From Aliiroseovarius sp. S1123 (GTDB taxonomy: Bacteria > Pseudomonadota > Alphaproteobacteria > Rhodobacterales > Rhodobacteraceae): a DNA stretch of 64,000 bases. A program made the translations under genes and the position numbers. The notes beneath the pieces are model-generated. The model saw only the letters and a list, made by a program, of their open reading frames with translations. It was not told the DNA's origin and did not search any database. The stretch is taken from contig NZ_JALKBE010000002.1 in NCBI RefSeq assembly GCF_023015885.1, positions 310,001 through 374,000 of the forward strand, given 5' to 3'. The first letter of the stretch is position 1, and every line of letters begins with the position of its first letter. Shown piece after piece: positions 48,308-58,611 of the stretch.

Positions 48308-48349
48308 GGAGTTTTGCAAAACTCCGCAGCGTTTTCTTACAAGAAAACG
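48308..48349. repeat. Tandem hairpins between convergent genes
   Basis: GGAGTTTTGCAAAACTCC is a perfect 18-base palindrome and CGTTTTCTTACAAGAAAACG a second hairpin directly after. They lie between the convergent metallopeptidase and PIN genes and probably act as a bidirectional terminator or extragenic repeat. Confidence 0.6.
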
Positions 48350-48351
48350 GG

Positions 48352-48900
48352 CTAGAGCGCCTCGAGCGCCTTGCCCAAGCGGGGCAACCGCGCCTTCTTC
48401 ATCAGCTTACGCATCGTCCAACTGTCATCGCCCGACAGACGGATGGCTTCGGACAATACGCGCTGGGCAAGTGCCGCCATGTCGCTTGGGTGGCTGTCCA
48501 CGAAACTCCTTAGAAACAGATCCGGGCTTTCACGACGCATCCCTTCTTCCGCCAAAGTGTGACGCGGAAAATCGGCGTTGTTGAGCGTCAACAGTACGTC
48601 CGCCCCACCCGTAACCGCTGCCGCAAGAACATGAATGTCGTTCTGGTCGGGCAGCCATAGACGCGCTTCGACGCCGTCATTTGGCCGGATATTCGCCTTT
48701 GGCCAGTTGGCGTTCAGCAGGGCGATCTCTCCGCGCGCGAACGCCTCTTGCTCGGGTCCAAGTCGCGCTGCCGCACGCGCCCATTCTTCCAGAATGCGGG
48801 GCGACCAGAGCGGGGTAAACAACCCCAGCTTCGCCGCGCCCAACACCATCTCGCGCATGACGGTCGGGTAAAGGACGCAGGCGTCGATCAGTACCTTCAC
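48352..48900 (-). CDS. PIN-domain protein (putative ribonuclease)
   Basis: The 182-aa protein has PIN-type acidic positions: D in MKVLIDACVLYP, E in SPRILEEWARA, D in DQNDIHVLAAAV and D in LTLNNADFP. Such proteins are Mg-dependent RNases, often toxins, but no antitoxin gene is adjacent. Its start overlaps the rlmI-like stop by four bases, suggesting a link with RNA modification or a housekeeping RNase. Confidence 0.85.
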   Translation of the reverse strand: MKVLIDACVLYPTVMREMVLGAAKLGLFTPLWSPRILEEWARAAARLGPEQEAFARGEIALLNANWPKANIRPNDGVEARLWLPDQNDIHVLAAAVTGGADVLLTLNNADFPRHTLAEEGMRRESPDLFLRSFVDSHPSDMAALAQRVLSEAIRLSGDDSWTMRKLMKKARLPRLGKALEAL

Positions 48901-50102
48901 GGCACGATCCGGAAGAAGAGCGCTTTGAGATAGCCACTTTCAGCCAGTTGCGGATGCATCGGGTGATCAGCCCCGGCAAAGCCCGTGTGAATTAGCTGGC
49001 TGGAGCACCCTGCCCGCCCAATCCCGCGGATCGAGGCATTGCGGAACTTGTCGATCGTCGCAGCGTGCGAACAGGAACACAGGCCCAGATAGCCCCCCGG
49101 CGCCACCAAAGTCGCCGCCAATCGGGCCACACGCTCATAGGCGCGCAGACCGGGTTCCAGCGCTTTCTTGGATGGTGCAAAAGCGGGCGGATCGCAGATC
49201 ACAACGTCGAACTGCGCCCCTTCGTCGTTCAGCGCTGTCAGCACGTCAAACGCGTCGCCCTGACGGGTGGCGAACCGGTCGGATGCGCCCATTGCATCTG
49301 CGCCGCCTTCGGCCAATGCCAAAGCTGCAGCGGAACCATCGACAGCGACAGCCGAGGACGCTCCACCAGCCAGTGCGGCCAGAGAAAACCCACCCACATG
49401 CGAGAACACATCCAATACCCGCGCGCCCTTCGACAACCCCGCCGCAAAGGCGTGGTTCGGTCGTTGGTCATAGAACAGGCCGGTTTTCTGCCCGCCCGTC
49501 AGGTCCGCCAGATAGGTGGCCCCATTCATTGGCACATGAACCGGAGCGTCTGGCGCTGCGCCGCGCAATACGGCGTTTTCAGCGTCCAAGCCTTCCAACT
49601 GCCGCGATCGGCCCGATGCGTTTTTCAAGACGTTGGTAACGCCGGTGACCTGCACCAAGGCCTCGGTCAGCTGATCCAGATGCGTTTCAGCCCATGCCGC
49701 ATTGGGCTGGACCACGGCTGTATCTCCGAACCGGTCAATGATTACACCGGGCAGCCCGTCCGCCTCGGCATGGATCAGACGATAGAACGGGGCCTCGAAC
49801 AGCCGCGCGCGATGATCCAGCGCCATTTGCAGCTTTGCTTTGAACCACTCCGCATCAATCTGCGCGGCGGGGTCTCGATCCAATATCCGCGCAAAAATGC
49901 GCGAGCCGGGGGTGACGGCGACGGTGCCAATGACCTCGCGCCCCGCGTCTTCCAGCGTCGCAATACTACCCGCTTCGATCTTCTTGGTGCGCCGATCCGT
50001 CACCAGCTCGTTATCGTAGACCCACGGCGCCCCGTGCCGGATGGCGCGTGCGTTGGCCTTGGGCTTTAGGCGAATTACCGGGCGGTCGGTGTCATTGGTC
50101 AT
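48897..50102 (-). CDS. RlmI-like 23S rRNA (cytosine-5) methyltransferase
   Basis: The 401-aa protein has an N-terminal PUA domain (RLKPKANARAIRHGAPWVYDNEL), EADGLPGVIIDRFGD, KTGLFYDQRPNH and a SAM-binding VLDVFSHVGGFSLAAL, with DPPAFAPSKKAL and CSCSHAA. It matches the RlmI/YccW family. It overlaps the PIN gene by ATGA and diverges from edd. Confidence 0.9.
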   Translation of the reverse strand: MTNDTDRPVIRLKPKANARAIRHGAPWVYDNELVTDRRTKKIEAGSIATLEDAGREVIGTVAVTPGSRIFARILDRDPAAQIDAEWFKAKLQMALDHRARLFEAPFYRLIHAEADGLPGVIIDRFGDTAVVQPNAAWAETHLDQLTEALVQVTGVTNVLKNASGRSRQLEGLDAENAVLRGAAPDAPVHVPMNGATYLADLTGGQKTGLFYDQRPNHAFAAGLSKGARVLDVFSHVGGFSLAALAGGASSAVAVDGSAAALALAEGGADAMGASDRFATRQGDAFDVLTALNDEGAQFDVVICDPPAFAPSKKALEPGLRAYERVARLAATLVAPGGYLGLCSCSHAATIDKFRNASIRGIGRAGCSSQLIHTGFAGADHPMHPQLAESGYLKALFFRIVP

Positions 50103-50224
50103 GGGGCAGCCTGCGAAGTTCAGTGTGTTTGTTGGACCTCCCTACCGCGTGGCCGGGACAACGGAAAGGCAATTTCCCCTCGCTTTTCTTCCCAACAATC
50201 CGGTCACATGCCAAAACCAGCTAT

Positions 50225-50238
50225 TGTTAGCGCTATCA
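50225..50238. promoter_or_regulatory. LacI-family operator upstream of edd
   Basis: TGTTAGCGCTATCA differs at one position from the palindrome TGTTAGCGCTAACA typical of LacI/GntR-type sugar repressors. It lies 75 bases before the edd ATG in the rlmI-edd intergenic region. Confidence 0.65.
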
Positions 50239-50312
50239 TTTTCTGTTATTCGGGGCACGAACAGGCTATCCTGATCGCATCGCGCAACCGTAAGCAACTG
50301 GAAAGGCACAAC

Positions 50313-52115
50313 ATGGCCACCCATCCGACCCTTACAGCCATCACCGACCGCATCGCGGAACGCTCGCGCGACAGCCGCGATGCCTATCTGAAGAAGATCG
50401 CCAACGCGGTCGAGGACGGCCCGCGGCGTGCGCATCTCAGCTGTTCGGGCCAAGCGCATGCATATGCTGGCGCTGGAGTGGATCAAGCGAAACTCGCAAC
50501 CGAGCGCGCGCCGAATATCGGAATCGTCACGGCCTATAACGATATGCTGTCGGCCCATGCGCCTTTCGCCACCTATCCCGACCTGATCAAGCAGATCGCC
50601 CGCGACCAGGGCGCGACGGCGCAGGTTGCGGGTGGCGTGCCTGCCATGTGCGACGGGGTCACGCAGGGCGAGACCGGGATGGAAATGAGCCTCTTTTCCC
50701 GCGACGTGATTGCCATGGCCGCCGGGATCGCGATGAGCCACAACACCTTTGACGCGGCCCTCTATCTGGGCGTCTGCGACAAGATCGTCCCCGGACTGAT
50801 CATCGCTGCCGCCAGCTTTGGCCACATCCCGACACTGTTCCTGCCCGCAGGCCCCATGACCTCGGGCATTACGAATGACGAAAAGGCCGAAACGCGCAAA
50901 CGCTTCGCCACCGGAGACGCCACACGGGAAGAGCTGATGGCGTCCGAGATGGCTGCCTATCACGGACCAGGCACTTGCACCTTCTATGGCACTGCAAATA
51001 CCAACCAAATGTTGATGGAGTTCATGGGGCTACACCTGCCCGGCGCGTCCTTTGTCACGCCCGGCACACCATTGCGCGATGCGCTGACAGCCGAAGGCAC
51101 CCGCCGCGTGCTTGAGATCGCGCATGGTACCGAACAATTTACACCCGTCGGCCATGTGCTGGACGAAAAAGCCTTTGTGAATGGGCTTGTGGGTTTGATG
51201 GCGACAGGCGGCTCGACGAACCTCGTGTTGCACCTGCCCGCCATGGCGCGCGCCGCTGGCATCATCCTGACACTGGAAGATTTCGCCGACATCTCGGCTT
51301 TGGTGCCGCTGATGGCCCGGGTCTATCCCAACGGATTGGCCGACGTGAACCATTTCCACGCAGCCGGCGGTCTGGGCTATATGATCGGCAACCTTCTGGA
51401 AGAAGGCCTGCTGCACCCCGACGCAACCACCAACGCGGGCGACCTGACCGCCTATGCGCAAGAGGCCAAGCTGGACGGCGACCGCGTGCGCTGGGAACCC
51501 GCGCCCCGAGATAGCCTGAACGACAAGATCCTGCGCCCGGCCTGCGATCCGTTCCAGAAAACCGGTGGATTGCAACAACTGTCCGGCAATCTGGGTCAGG
51601 GCGTGATCAAGATTTCCGCCGTGGACCCTGAACGTCATGTGATCGAGGCCCCTGCCCGCATTTTCCACGATCAGGAAAGCGTCAAAACCGCCTTCAAAGC
51701 AGGCGAACTGACCGGTGACATCATCTTCGTAGTGCGCTTCCAAGGCCCGCGCGCCAACGGGATGCCCGAACTTCACGGGCTGACCCCGATCCTGTCCGTT
51801 CTGCAAGGACGTGGACAGCAGGTGGCGCTTGTGACAGACGGGCGCATGTCCGGTGCGTCAGGCAAGGTGCCTGCCGCCATTCATGTGGCCCCCGAAGCGG
51901 CCGATGGCGGACCCATCGCACGCATTCGGGATGGCGACATCATCCGACTGAATGCCACAAACGGAACGCTAGAAGTCTTGACCGAAGGCGCAACCGACCG
52001 CCCCGCCGTGCAGGTGGACCTGAGCGGTAACGCCGATGGATGCGGCCGTGAACTGTTTGAAACCTTCCGTCGTGCCGCCCGTCCGGCGACCGAAGGCGCA
52101 ACCTCGATTTTCTAA
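50313..52115 (+). CDS. edd: 6-phosphogluconate dehydratase
   Basis: The 600-aa iron-sulfur dehydratase makes KDPG from 6-phosphogluconate. Cysteines for the cluster are in [17 protein letters not shown] and [11 protein letters not shown], with [22 protein letters not shown]-like C-terminal [18 protein letters not shown] is present. The ATG at 50313 follows GGAAAGG. eda follows after 12 bases, together making the Entner-Doudoroff pathway, the main glucose route in many marine Rhodobacterales. Confidence 0.96.
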   Translation: MATHPTLTAITDRIAERSRDSRDAYLKKIANAVEDGPRRAHLSCSGQAHAYAGAGVDQAKLATERAPNIGIVTAYNDMLSAHAPFATYPDLIKQIARDQGATAQVAGGVPAMCDGVTQGETGMEMSLFSRDVIAMAAGIAMSHNTFDAALYLGVCDKIVPGLIIAAASFGHIPTLFLPAGPMTSGITNDEKAETRKRFATGDATREELMASEMAAYHGPGTCTFYGTANTNQMLMEFMGLHLPGASFVTPGTPLRDALTAEGTRRVLEIAHGTEQFTPVGHVLDEKAFVNGLVGLMATGGSTNLVLHLPAMARAAGIILTLEDFADISALVPLMARVYPNGLADVNHFHAAGGLGYMIGNLLEEGLLHPDATTNAGDLTAYAQEAKLDGDRVRWEPAPRDSLNDKILRPACDPFQKTGGLQQLSGNLGQGVIKISAVDPERHVIEAPARIFHDQESVKTAFKAGELTGDIIFVVRFQGPRANGMPELHGLTPILSVLQGRGQQVALVTDGRMSGASGKVPAAIHVAPEAADGGPIARIRDGDIIRLNATNGTLEVLTEGATDRPAVQVDLSGNADGCGRELFETFRRAARPATEGATSIF

Positions 52116-52127
52116 GGAGACCGCGAC

Positions 52128-52769
52128 ATGACACCTGAAATGGCAAGCCACCTCGCTGAAGAGATCTGCCGCTTGGCCCCTGTGGTGCCGGTTCTGGTAG
52201 TAAAAGACGTGGCCCACGCGGCCCCGCTGGCACAAGCCTTGGTCAAGGGCGGTCTTCCTGCGCTGGAAGTGACCCTACGCACCCCGGCCGCACTCGACGT
52301 CATCCGCGAGATGGCGCAGATCGACGGCGGCGTGGTAGGAGCAGGCACGCTTCTGACCTCGGACGACGTTGAAAACGCCAAGAAAGCAGGCGCGACTTTT
52401 GGCGTGTCCCCCGGCGCAACCGATCGGCTTCTTGATGCCTGCGAGGCCAACGACCTGCCGCTTCTGCCCGGCGCAACCTCGGCGTCCGAAAGCATGCGTC
52501 TGCTGGAACGCGGCTACAGCGTTCAGAAGTTCTTCCCCGCAGAAGCCGCGGGCGGGGCACCGTTCCTGAAATCCCTGGCTTCGCCTCTGCCCCAGATCCG
52601 TTTCTGCCCGACCGGCGGGGTTAGCCTGAAAAACGCAATGGACTATCTGTCGCTGCCCAACACGCTTTGCGTCGGCGGGTCTTGGGTTGCACCGGGCGAA
52701 TTGGTCAGAACGGGCGACTGGGCTGGCATTGAAGCCTTGGCCGCTGAAGCCGCAGCGCTTCCTGCCTGA
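52128..52769 (+). CDS. eda: KDPG aldolase (2-dehydro-3-deoxyphosphogluconate aldolase)
   Basis: The 213-aa class I aldolase splits KDPG to pyruvate and glyceraldehyde-3-phosphate. VPVLVVKDVAHAAPLAQALVKGGLPALEVTLRT contains the catalytic glutamate, QKFFPAEAAGG the Schiff-base lysine, and FCPTGGVSLKN the phosphate-binding loop. Second gene of the edd-eda operon. Confidence 0.96.
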   Translation: MTPEMASHLAEEICRLAPVVPVLVVKDVAHAAPLAQALVKGGLPALEVTLRTPAALDVIREMAQIDGGVVGAGTLLTSDDVENAKKAGATFGVSPGATDRLLDACEANDLPLLPGATSASESMRLLERGYSVQKFFPAEAAGGAPFLKSLASPLPQIRFCPTGGVSLKNAMDYLSLPNTLCVGGSWVAPGELVRTGDWAGIEALAAEAAALPA

Positions 52770-52799
52770 CAGCATGCGCAGCGCCTGATATGAACAGTC

Positions 52800-53531
52800 A
52801 TGGCCGCAAAATATGACAGCATTGGTACAGACTATGCGCAATTGCGCAAACCCGATCCGCGTATCGCCACACGGATCGAGGCCGCATTGGGTGATGCGCA
52901 AAAGATCTTGAACGTAGGCGCTGGCGCTGGCTCTTATGAACCTGTTGGGCGCTTGCTGACTGCCGTCGAACCATCCGCCAAGATGATCTCGCAACGCGTG
53001 CCATCGTCCACCCGCGTTGTGAAGGGCGTGGCCGAAGACCTGCCCTTTGAGGATAACAGCTTTGATGCTGCGATGGCGGTCCTGACCATCCACCACTGGA
53101 CAGACCAAGCCAAAGGCCTGTCCGAGATGCGGCGCGTAACCAAAGGACCGCTTGTCATCCTGACCTATGATCCTGCTTTCCGCGATTTCTGGCTTCTGAA
53201 CTACTTTCCCGATCTAGCGGCGTTAGATGAGGGGCAAATGCCGCCAATCGCGGCCTATACCGATTGGCTGGGTGACGTCGAAATCAGCAACATGCCTATC
53301 CCCCACGATTGCACAGACGGATTTCTGGCTGCCTATTGGCGTCGTCCCGAGGCCTATCTGGACCCACGCATTCGCGCTGCCATGTCGTCCTTCCACGCGA
53401 TCGGGGATGTATCGCGTGAATTGTCGCGACTGGCCAGTGATTTGGCAGACGGAACCTGGGAACGTGCGAACGCAGAGCTTTTGGAACTGGGCGAGCGCGA
53501 TTGCGGTTATCGTCTTGTGACGACTGGTTAA
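52800..53531 (+). CDS. Class I SAM-dependent methyltransferase (Methyltransf_11)
   Basis: The 243-aa protein has motif I ILNVGAGAGSYEP, motif II around LTAVEPSAKM, GVAEDLPFEDNSFDAAMAVLTIHHW and EMRRVTKGPLVILTYDP. The substrate cannot be deduced. It follows eda by 30 bases on the same strand and its stop overlaps the convergent LysR gene by four bases. It may be an operon passenger. Confidence 0.86.
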   Translation: MAAKYDSIGTDYAQLRKPDPRIATRIEAALGDAQKILNVGAGAGSYEPVGRLLTAVEPSAKMISQRVPSSTRVVKGVAEDLPFEDNSFDAAMAVLTIHHWTDQAKGLSEMRRVTKGPLVILTYDPAFRDFWLLNYFPDLAALDEGQMPPIAAYTDWLGDVEISNMPIPHDCTDGFLAAYWRRPEAYLDPRIRAAMSSFHAIGDVSRELSRLASDLADGTWERANAELLELGERDCGYRLVTTG

Positions 53532-54415
53532 GTCTGCGTCGTTTCAGCACCTTTCCGACGTAACCAATTGCGAAATATCGCCGCGTTCTGGGTCACAGCT
53601 CCGGGACGGGTCAAAATATAATACCCCAGTTCGGACTGAGTGAATCGATGCAGGGGCACTACCAACCCATCCTTGATCTGCGCCTCGATCAAAGACTTGG
53701 GCTGCACCGACACCCCCAGCCCCGCCGTAACCGCAGACATCACCAAGCCACTGGTCTGCATGGTGGTCAGATTGACCGCATCCAGATCAATCCCCTCCTC
53801 CTCGACAATCCGGCGGCGCTCCATCATGTGGCTTTCCATCACCCACGGCAGATCCACCAGATCAGATAGGCAGTTCACCTGCCGTCCTCGAAGCAAATCA
53901 GGATGGGCAACAACGATAAATTCGCCATCAGTCAGAAGCTCTGCCTCTACCTCCGGCCAGTTTCCGTCCCCATAACGCACCGCCAGATCAACCCCGTCCC
54001 GGCGCAGATCCACCAGATCCATGCTGGGATTGATGTTGATCGTCACTTCGGGGTGATCGGCCCAAAATGCTCCGATCCGCGGCATCAACCAGTGAGACGC
54101 AAAGGCCGGCGTGACCGAGATTTGAACCGCCCGGTCCTGTCCGCGTTGTCGAACCTGAGCGACCCCATCAGCGATTGTGGCAAATCCATTCCCAAGACTG
54201 TCGGCCAACAAGCGCCCCGCATCCGTCAGCGCCATACCGCGCCCCTGTCGCAGCAACAGCGGCTCTCTTAGTTCTTCCTCAAGCTTGCGCACATGTTGAC
54301 TGATGGCCGCATGGGTCACGTTCAACTCGCGGGCCGCCTGACTGAGGTTTTGGTGCCGTGCCGCGGCCTCGAACGCACGCAGCACGGCAAGGGATGGCAG
54401 AGACCTCCAATCCAT
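53528..54415 (-). CDS. LysR-family transcriptional regulator (GcvA-like)
   Basis: The 295-aa regulator has an N-terminal winged helix (SLAVLRAFEAAARHQNLSQAARELNVTHAAISQHVRKLEEEL) and a periplasmic-binding-like effector domain from about residue 92. It is closest in style to GcvA-type regulators. It lies divergent from a 54-aa open frame at 54518, with 102 bases between, the usual place for its operator and target promoter. Confidence 0.9.
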   Translation of the reverse strand: MDWRSLPSLAVLRAFEAAARHQNLSQAARELNVTHAAISQHVRKLEEELREPLLLRQGRGMALTDAGRLLADSLGNGFATIADGVAQVRQRGQDRAVQISVTPAFASHWLMPRIGAFWADHPEVTININPSMDLVDLRRDGVDLAVRYGDGNWPEVEAELLTDGEFIVVAHPDLLRGRQVNCLSDLVDLPWVMESHMMERRRIVEEEGIDLDAVNLTTMQTSGLVMSAVTAGLGVSVQPKSLIEAQIKDGLVVPLHRFTQSELGYYILTRPGAVTQNAAIFRNWLRRKGAETTQT

Positions 54416-54517
54416 TACTGTTACCTCTACTTACATAATGAAAATCATACTGCTTTGCCTCAGAAGGCAATTCAACCCTATTTTCAAAGCATGCTTCACA
54501 TAAAGAGGAGAGAGAAG

Positions 54518-54682
54518 ATGATCTCGATACTATCAAATACGTTCCGCACCGCCACCCGGATGGAGCGCCAGACTGACGGACAGAAACCCGCCTATCGGGA
54601 TGAAAGAAAGGTCCAATGCGATCGCCAGATACGCGCAAAGCAAGAGCTGCGTCGCTGGCGTCAAAAATGGTACATGGGGTGA
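54518..54682 (+). CDS. 54-residue basic protein divergent from LysR
   Basis: The frame starts at ATG 54518 behind a strong AGAGGAGAGAGA site. The product (MISILSNTFRTATRMERQ... ending RRWRQKWYMG) is very rich in arginine, lysine and glutamine, with no hydrophobic segment. No family recognised; RNA or DNA binding is a guess from charge. Its position suggests control by the LysR protein. Confidence 0.6.
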   Translation: MISILSNTFRTATRMERQTDGQKPAYRDERKVQCDRQIRAKQELRRWRQKWYMG

Positions 54683-54695
54683 ATAGGCGGCGCGC

Positions 54696-55499
54696 CTACC
54701 AGCGGCCCGTCAGCCCCAGCCACAGCATACGGCCGCGCCGGGTGACCTCGGCGCCGCCAAGCGCCCCTTCGGCCACAAGTGCGGGCTGCTTGGATGCCTG
54801 TTTCAGGATCCCCTGCGCCCGCCACGCGCTGCGCAAGGCGGGATTGCCCTGATGCCCTAAAACGGTGCGCGCATTACACAGCAGCTCTAGCCCATGCGCA
54901 CAAAGCAATTGAATGGTCTCGGCATCCGGTGCCACATGACCACGCCCAGCCTTTGCCAGTGCGGGTTGAGCCAGCAACCAGTTGGCCACTCCCACCGCTT
55001 CACCCAGATCTTCCAGCGCAGTGTCGACCTCAAAGTCGCCCGCAAATTCCATCATGCCGCAGAGCTGTCCACCCGCGAGCATCAGCGCGCCAGAGGTCGC
55101 GCGCAGATAAGCGCGGACCTGATCGACGCCTTGGGGTTGGTCACCCTGCACGTCGCCTTCGCGCGCCTCAATGATCCGCAACAATGGATCGGCCCGCATA
55201 TCGCCCCAAATCACCAGCTGAGACAGCGGTGTGGCAACGTCGTGGCGCGGTGCCTCGGTCCCATCAACGGCGCCCATGACCACATCCCGCCAGAACTGAA
55301 GTCGGATCAAGGCCACCATCGGCTCCTGCGACATGTAAGGTGCACGCGCGACTTCCAGATTGAACGCATAGAGCGGGAAAAGCCGTTTGCGTTCTTCGAC
55401 TGTGCCGCTCATTGCAGCCAGAAAACGATCCGGATCGCCTTTTAGAACCTGCTCGGCGCAGGCGGCAATGGGATCATAATCTTCAGGGGCAGTCGTCAT
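54696..55499 (-). CDS. Squalene/phytoene synthase-fold protein, NDUFAF6-like
   Basis: The 267-aa all-helical protein belongs to the SQS/PSY superfamily (FPLYAFNLEVARAPYMSQEPMVALIRLQFWRDVVMGA), but both DxxxD metal-binding motifs are missing (NLEVA where active enzymes have a DD-rich stretch). That matches NDUFAF6-type proteins linked to respiratory complex I assembly rather than carotenoid synthesis. Its start overlaps the cimA stop by four bases. Confidence 0.8.
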   Translation of the reverse strand: MTTAPEDYDPIAACAEQVLKGDPDRFLAAMSGTVEERKRLFPLYAFNLEVARAPYMSQEPMVALIRLQFWRDVVMGAVDGTEAPRHDVATPLSQLVIWGDMRADPLLRIIEAREGDVQGDQPQGVDQVRAYLRATSGALMLAGGQLCGMMEFAGDFEVDTALEDLGEAVGVANWLLAQPALAKAGRGHVAPDAETIQLLCAHGLELLCNARTVLGHQGNPALRSAWRAQGILKQASKQPALVAEGALGGAEVTRRGRMLWLGLTGRW

Positions 55500-57115
55500 G
55501 CGGCCTGCGCCCCATCACGCAGCAGCTTCCAAATGATCGCATCCAGCAGCGCCTCGAACGAGGCGTCGACGATGTTCGGACTGACGCCGACGGTCGACCA
55601 CCGATGGCCAGCGTCGTCTTCGCTGTCGATGATCACGCGGGTCTGCGCCTCGGTCCCGCCTTGGGTGATGCGCACCTTGAAGTCGACCAGCTGCATATCT
55701 TCGATGATGTCCTGATACGGACCCAAATCCTTCGCCAACGCCTTGGCCAGCGCGTTCACCGGACCACGATCGGTGCCCGAGGCGTCCATGCTCTCGGACA
55801 CGGACAGCTTCTTTTCATCGCCGATTTTCACCACCACGATCGCCTCGGACAGGCTGATCATCTGGTTGCGCTTGTTCTTGCGGCGCTCGACCGTGACCTT
55901 ATAGCGCTTCACCTCGAAGAACCGCGGCAGCTGGCCCAGAACATCGCGCGCGACCAGCTCGAAACTGGCCTGTGCGCCGTCATAGGCATAGCCCTGATCC
56001 TCGCGCTCTTTCACGCGGTTCAGGATCTCGCTCAGGCGCGGATCACCCTTTTCGACCTCGATCCCGGCGTCTGCAAGACGGGCGCGCAGGTTCGACTGCC
56101 CCGCTTGGTTCGACATGGGCACGATACGGGCGTTGCCGATGGTCTCGGGCGGGATGTGTTCATAGGTTGTCGGGTCCTTCAGAATCGCTGACGCGTGCAG
56201 CCCCGCCTTATGCGCAAAGGCCGAGGCGCCGACGAAGGGCGCGGACTTGTTCGGTACCCGGTTCAAGATGTCATCAAGCTGCCGCGACATGCGCGTGAGA
56301 CCCGCCAACGCATCACGGCTGACGCCGGTTTCAAACTGGCTGGCGTAAGGTTCTTTGGTCAATAGCGTCGGGATCAGCGTGGTCAGGTTGGCATTGCCGC
56401 AGCGCTCGCCCAGCCCGTTCAGCGTGCCTTGCACCTGACGTGCGCCTGCGTCGATTGCGGCCAGCGAACACGCCACGGCATTGCCGGTGTCGTCATGGGT
56501 GTGGATGCCCAGATGGTCGCCGGGGATGCCCGCGGCGATGACCGCCTTGGTGATCTCGTACACCTCATGGGGCAGCGTTCCGCCATTGGTGTCGCACAGC
56601 ACAACCCAGCGCGCACCGGCGTCATAGGCGGCTTTCACGCAGGCCAGCGCATAGTCGGGATTGGCCTTGTAGCCATCAAAGAAATGCTCGGCGTCATAGA
56701 GCGCCTCGCGCCCTTCCTTGACCATGTAAGCCATTGTCGCGCTGATGTTTTCCAAGTTCTCGTCCAGCGTGATGCCAAGCGCGGTGGTCACGTGGAAATC
56801 ATGGCTTTTGCCCACCAGACAAACGGCGTCGGTTCCCGCGTTCATCACACCCGCCAGCACATCGTCATTCTCGGCCGAGTACCCTGCCCGCTTGGTCATG
56901 CCAAAGGCGGTGAAGGTCGCGCGGGTCTTGGGGGCCGCATCGAAAAAGTCGCTGTCGGTGGGGTTCGCACCGGGCCAGCCGCCTTCAATATAGTCCACAC
57001 CAAGCGCATCCAGAGCGGTCGCGATCTGCTGCTTTTCCGCCAGCGAGAACTGCACGCCTTGGGTCTGCTGACCATCGCGTAGCGTGGTGTCGTAGAGATA
57101 GAGACGTTCGGTCAT
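55496..57115 (-). CDS. cimA: Citramalate synthase CimA
   Basis: The 539-aa enzyme of the LeuA family has [60 protein letters not shown] and a LeuA-type regulatory domain from about 400. It makes citramalate from pyruvate and acetyl-CoA, a threonine-independent entry to isoleucine. [16 protein letters not shown] supports CimA over homocitrate synthase. It overlaps cysS and the NDUFAF6-like gene by four bases each. Confidence 0.93.
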   Translation of the reverse strand: MTERLYLYDTTLRDGQQTQGVQFSLAEKQQIATALDALGVDYIEGGWPGANPTDSDFFDAAPKTRATFTAFGMTKRAGYSAENDDVLAGVMNAGTDAVCLVGKSHDFHVTTALGITLDENLENISATMAYMVKEGREALYDAEHFFDGYKANPDYALACVKAAYDAGARWVVLCDTNGGTLPHEVYEITKAVIAAGIPGDHLGIHTHDDTGNAVACSLAAIDAGARQVQGTLNGLGERCGNANLTTLIPTLLTKEPYASQFETGVSRDALAGLTRMSRQLDDILNRVPNKSAPFVGASAFAHKAGLHASAILKDPTTYEHIPPETIGNARIVPMSNQAGQSNLRARLADAGIEVEKGDPRLSEILNRVKEREDQGYAYDGAQASFELVARDVLGQLPRFFEVKRYKVTVERRKNKRNQMISLSEAIVVVKIGDEKKLSVSESMDASGTDRGPVNALAKALAKDLGPYQDIIEDMQLVDFKVRITQGGTEAQTRVIIDSEDDAGHRWSTVGVSPNIVDASFEALLDAIIWKLLRDGAQAA

Positions 57116-58611
57116 AGCAACCCCTCCAATTTTGAGGCGTCAAAGCCGGTACCGGGTAGAAGCTCAACACCATTCTTACTCATCCGCACCTCAACACCCG
57201 CATCAAGCAAAGCGGCTTTCAGGCGATCCACTTCAGAGAAGTCCTTGGTTTCCATTGCAGTTTCACGTGCATCGAATAGCTGGGCAGACAACGACCGCAA
57301 AACCTCGGAGTGTTCGCTCGAAACGCTCCCATCACCGTGGTAGCTCACACCTCTTACGACACCATTGTCGCCCGCATGCACTTCAAAACCATGAAATTTC
57401 TCAACAAGTGCTTCGGGCTCAAACCCCATCAGTCGCAGCGAGGCATCAAGCTTAGAAAGCTCGCGGTTCTTCACGTATTTTCTAATGTACGTCAGCGCCA
57501 AAGAGGTATTCAGATCATTGCTAAGGGCATCCAATATTTCCTGAGGAACATTTCCTCTGCCCCGCAGGTACCATTCTCTCGAGTGTGGATCTCCGCCAAA
57601 CAATTGAGCAATAGAACGCAATGTTGCCTCGGCCTCCGCTCGCTTCTTCTCGGTCCAATCCATCGGCTTGCGATAGTGGGTGCCCAAAAACACAAACCGG
57701 ATCACTTCACCCGGAACACCCTGCTCCAGCAAATCATGCACAGTGAAGAAGTTGCCCAGCGACTTGGACATCTTCTTGCCCTCGACCTGCAGCATCTCGT
57801 TATGCAGCCAGTAATTAGCAAACCCTGCATCGGGATGGGTGCATTTCGACTGCGCAATCTCATTCTCATGGTGCGGGAATTGCAGGTCATTGCCGCCGCC
57901 GTGAATGTCGAACGACGCGCCCAGCAGATCGTGGCTCATGGCCGAGCATTCGATGTGCCAACCGGGGCGACCTCGGCCCCACGGGCTGTCCCAGCCGGGC
58001 AGATCATCGGTCGAGGGCTTCCACAGCACGAAATCCATCGGGTCGCGCTTATTATCCGCGACCTCGACCCGCGCACCGGCGATCATGTCATCGACCGAGC
58101 GGCCCGACAGTTGGCCGTAATCCTCATAGCTTTTGACCGAGAACAGCACATGCCCCGCCCCGTCCGGGTAGGCGTGACCCTTGGCAATCAGGTCCTCGAT
58201 CATGTCGATCATCGGCTGGATGAACTCGGTCGCACGCGGCATTTCATTGGGGTCCATCGCCCCCAGCGCGCGCATGTCGTTCAGGTACCACGCGATCGTC
58301 TCGTTCGAGCGTTCGTGGACAAGCTCTTCCAACGTGCCCGGGGCGCCCGCTTCCTTACGCGCCAGCGCGGTCGCGTTGATTTTGTCATCGACGTCCGTGA
58401 AGTTGCGCACATATGTCACGTGATCCGGCCCATAGACATGGCGCAGCAGGCGATAGAGCACATCAAACACCACCACAGGGCGCGCGTTGCCCAGATGGGC
58501 GCGATCATAGACCGTCGGCCCACAGACATACATGCGGACATTCTTATCGTCGATCGGGGTGAAGTCCTGCTTCGCCCGCGCCATCGTGTTGTAAAGCTTG
58601 ATATCCGTCAT
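57112..58611 (-). CDS. cysS: Cysteinyl-tRNA synthetase
   Basis: The 499-aa class I synthetase has the HIGH-type [14 protein letters not shown] with zinc cysteine in [26 protein letters not shown] and KMSKSLGNF. It attaches cysteine to tRNA-Cys. The C-terminal part (about residues 305-499, 57112-57700) has clearly lower GC and different codon use than the rest and the flanking genes, a mosaic composition. It overlaps cimA by ATGA. Confidence 0.96.
   Translation of the reverse strand: MTDIKLYNTMARAKQDFTPIDDKNVRMYVCGPTVYDRAHLGNARPVVVFDVLYRLLRHVYGPDHVTYVRNFTDVDDKINATALARKEAGAPGTLEELVHERSNETIAWYLNDMRALGAMDPNEMPRATEFIQPMIDMIEDLIAKGHAYPDGAGHVLFSVKSYEDYGQLSGRSVDDMIAGARVEVADNKRDPMDFVLWKPSTDDLPGWDSPWGRGRPGWHIECSAMSHDLLGASFDIHGGGNDLQFPHHENEIAQSKCTHPDAGFANYWLHNEMLQVEGKKMSKSLGNFFTVHDLLEQGVPGEVIRFVFLGTHYRKPMDWTEKKRAEAEATLRSIAQLFGGDPHSREWYLRGRGNVPQEILDALSNDLNTSLALTYIRKYVKNRELSKLDASLRLMGFEPEALVEKFHGFEVHAGDNGVVRGVSYHGDGSVSSEHSEVLRSLSAQLFDARETAMETKDFSEVDRLKAALLDAGVEVRMSKNGVELLPGTGFDASKLEGLL

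Noticed and set aside
48352-48900. Type II toxin-antitoxin pair
   Set aside because: A PIN domain is present but no small DNA-binding antitoxin gene is adjacent on either side.
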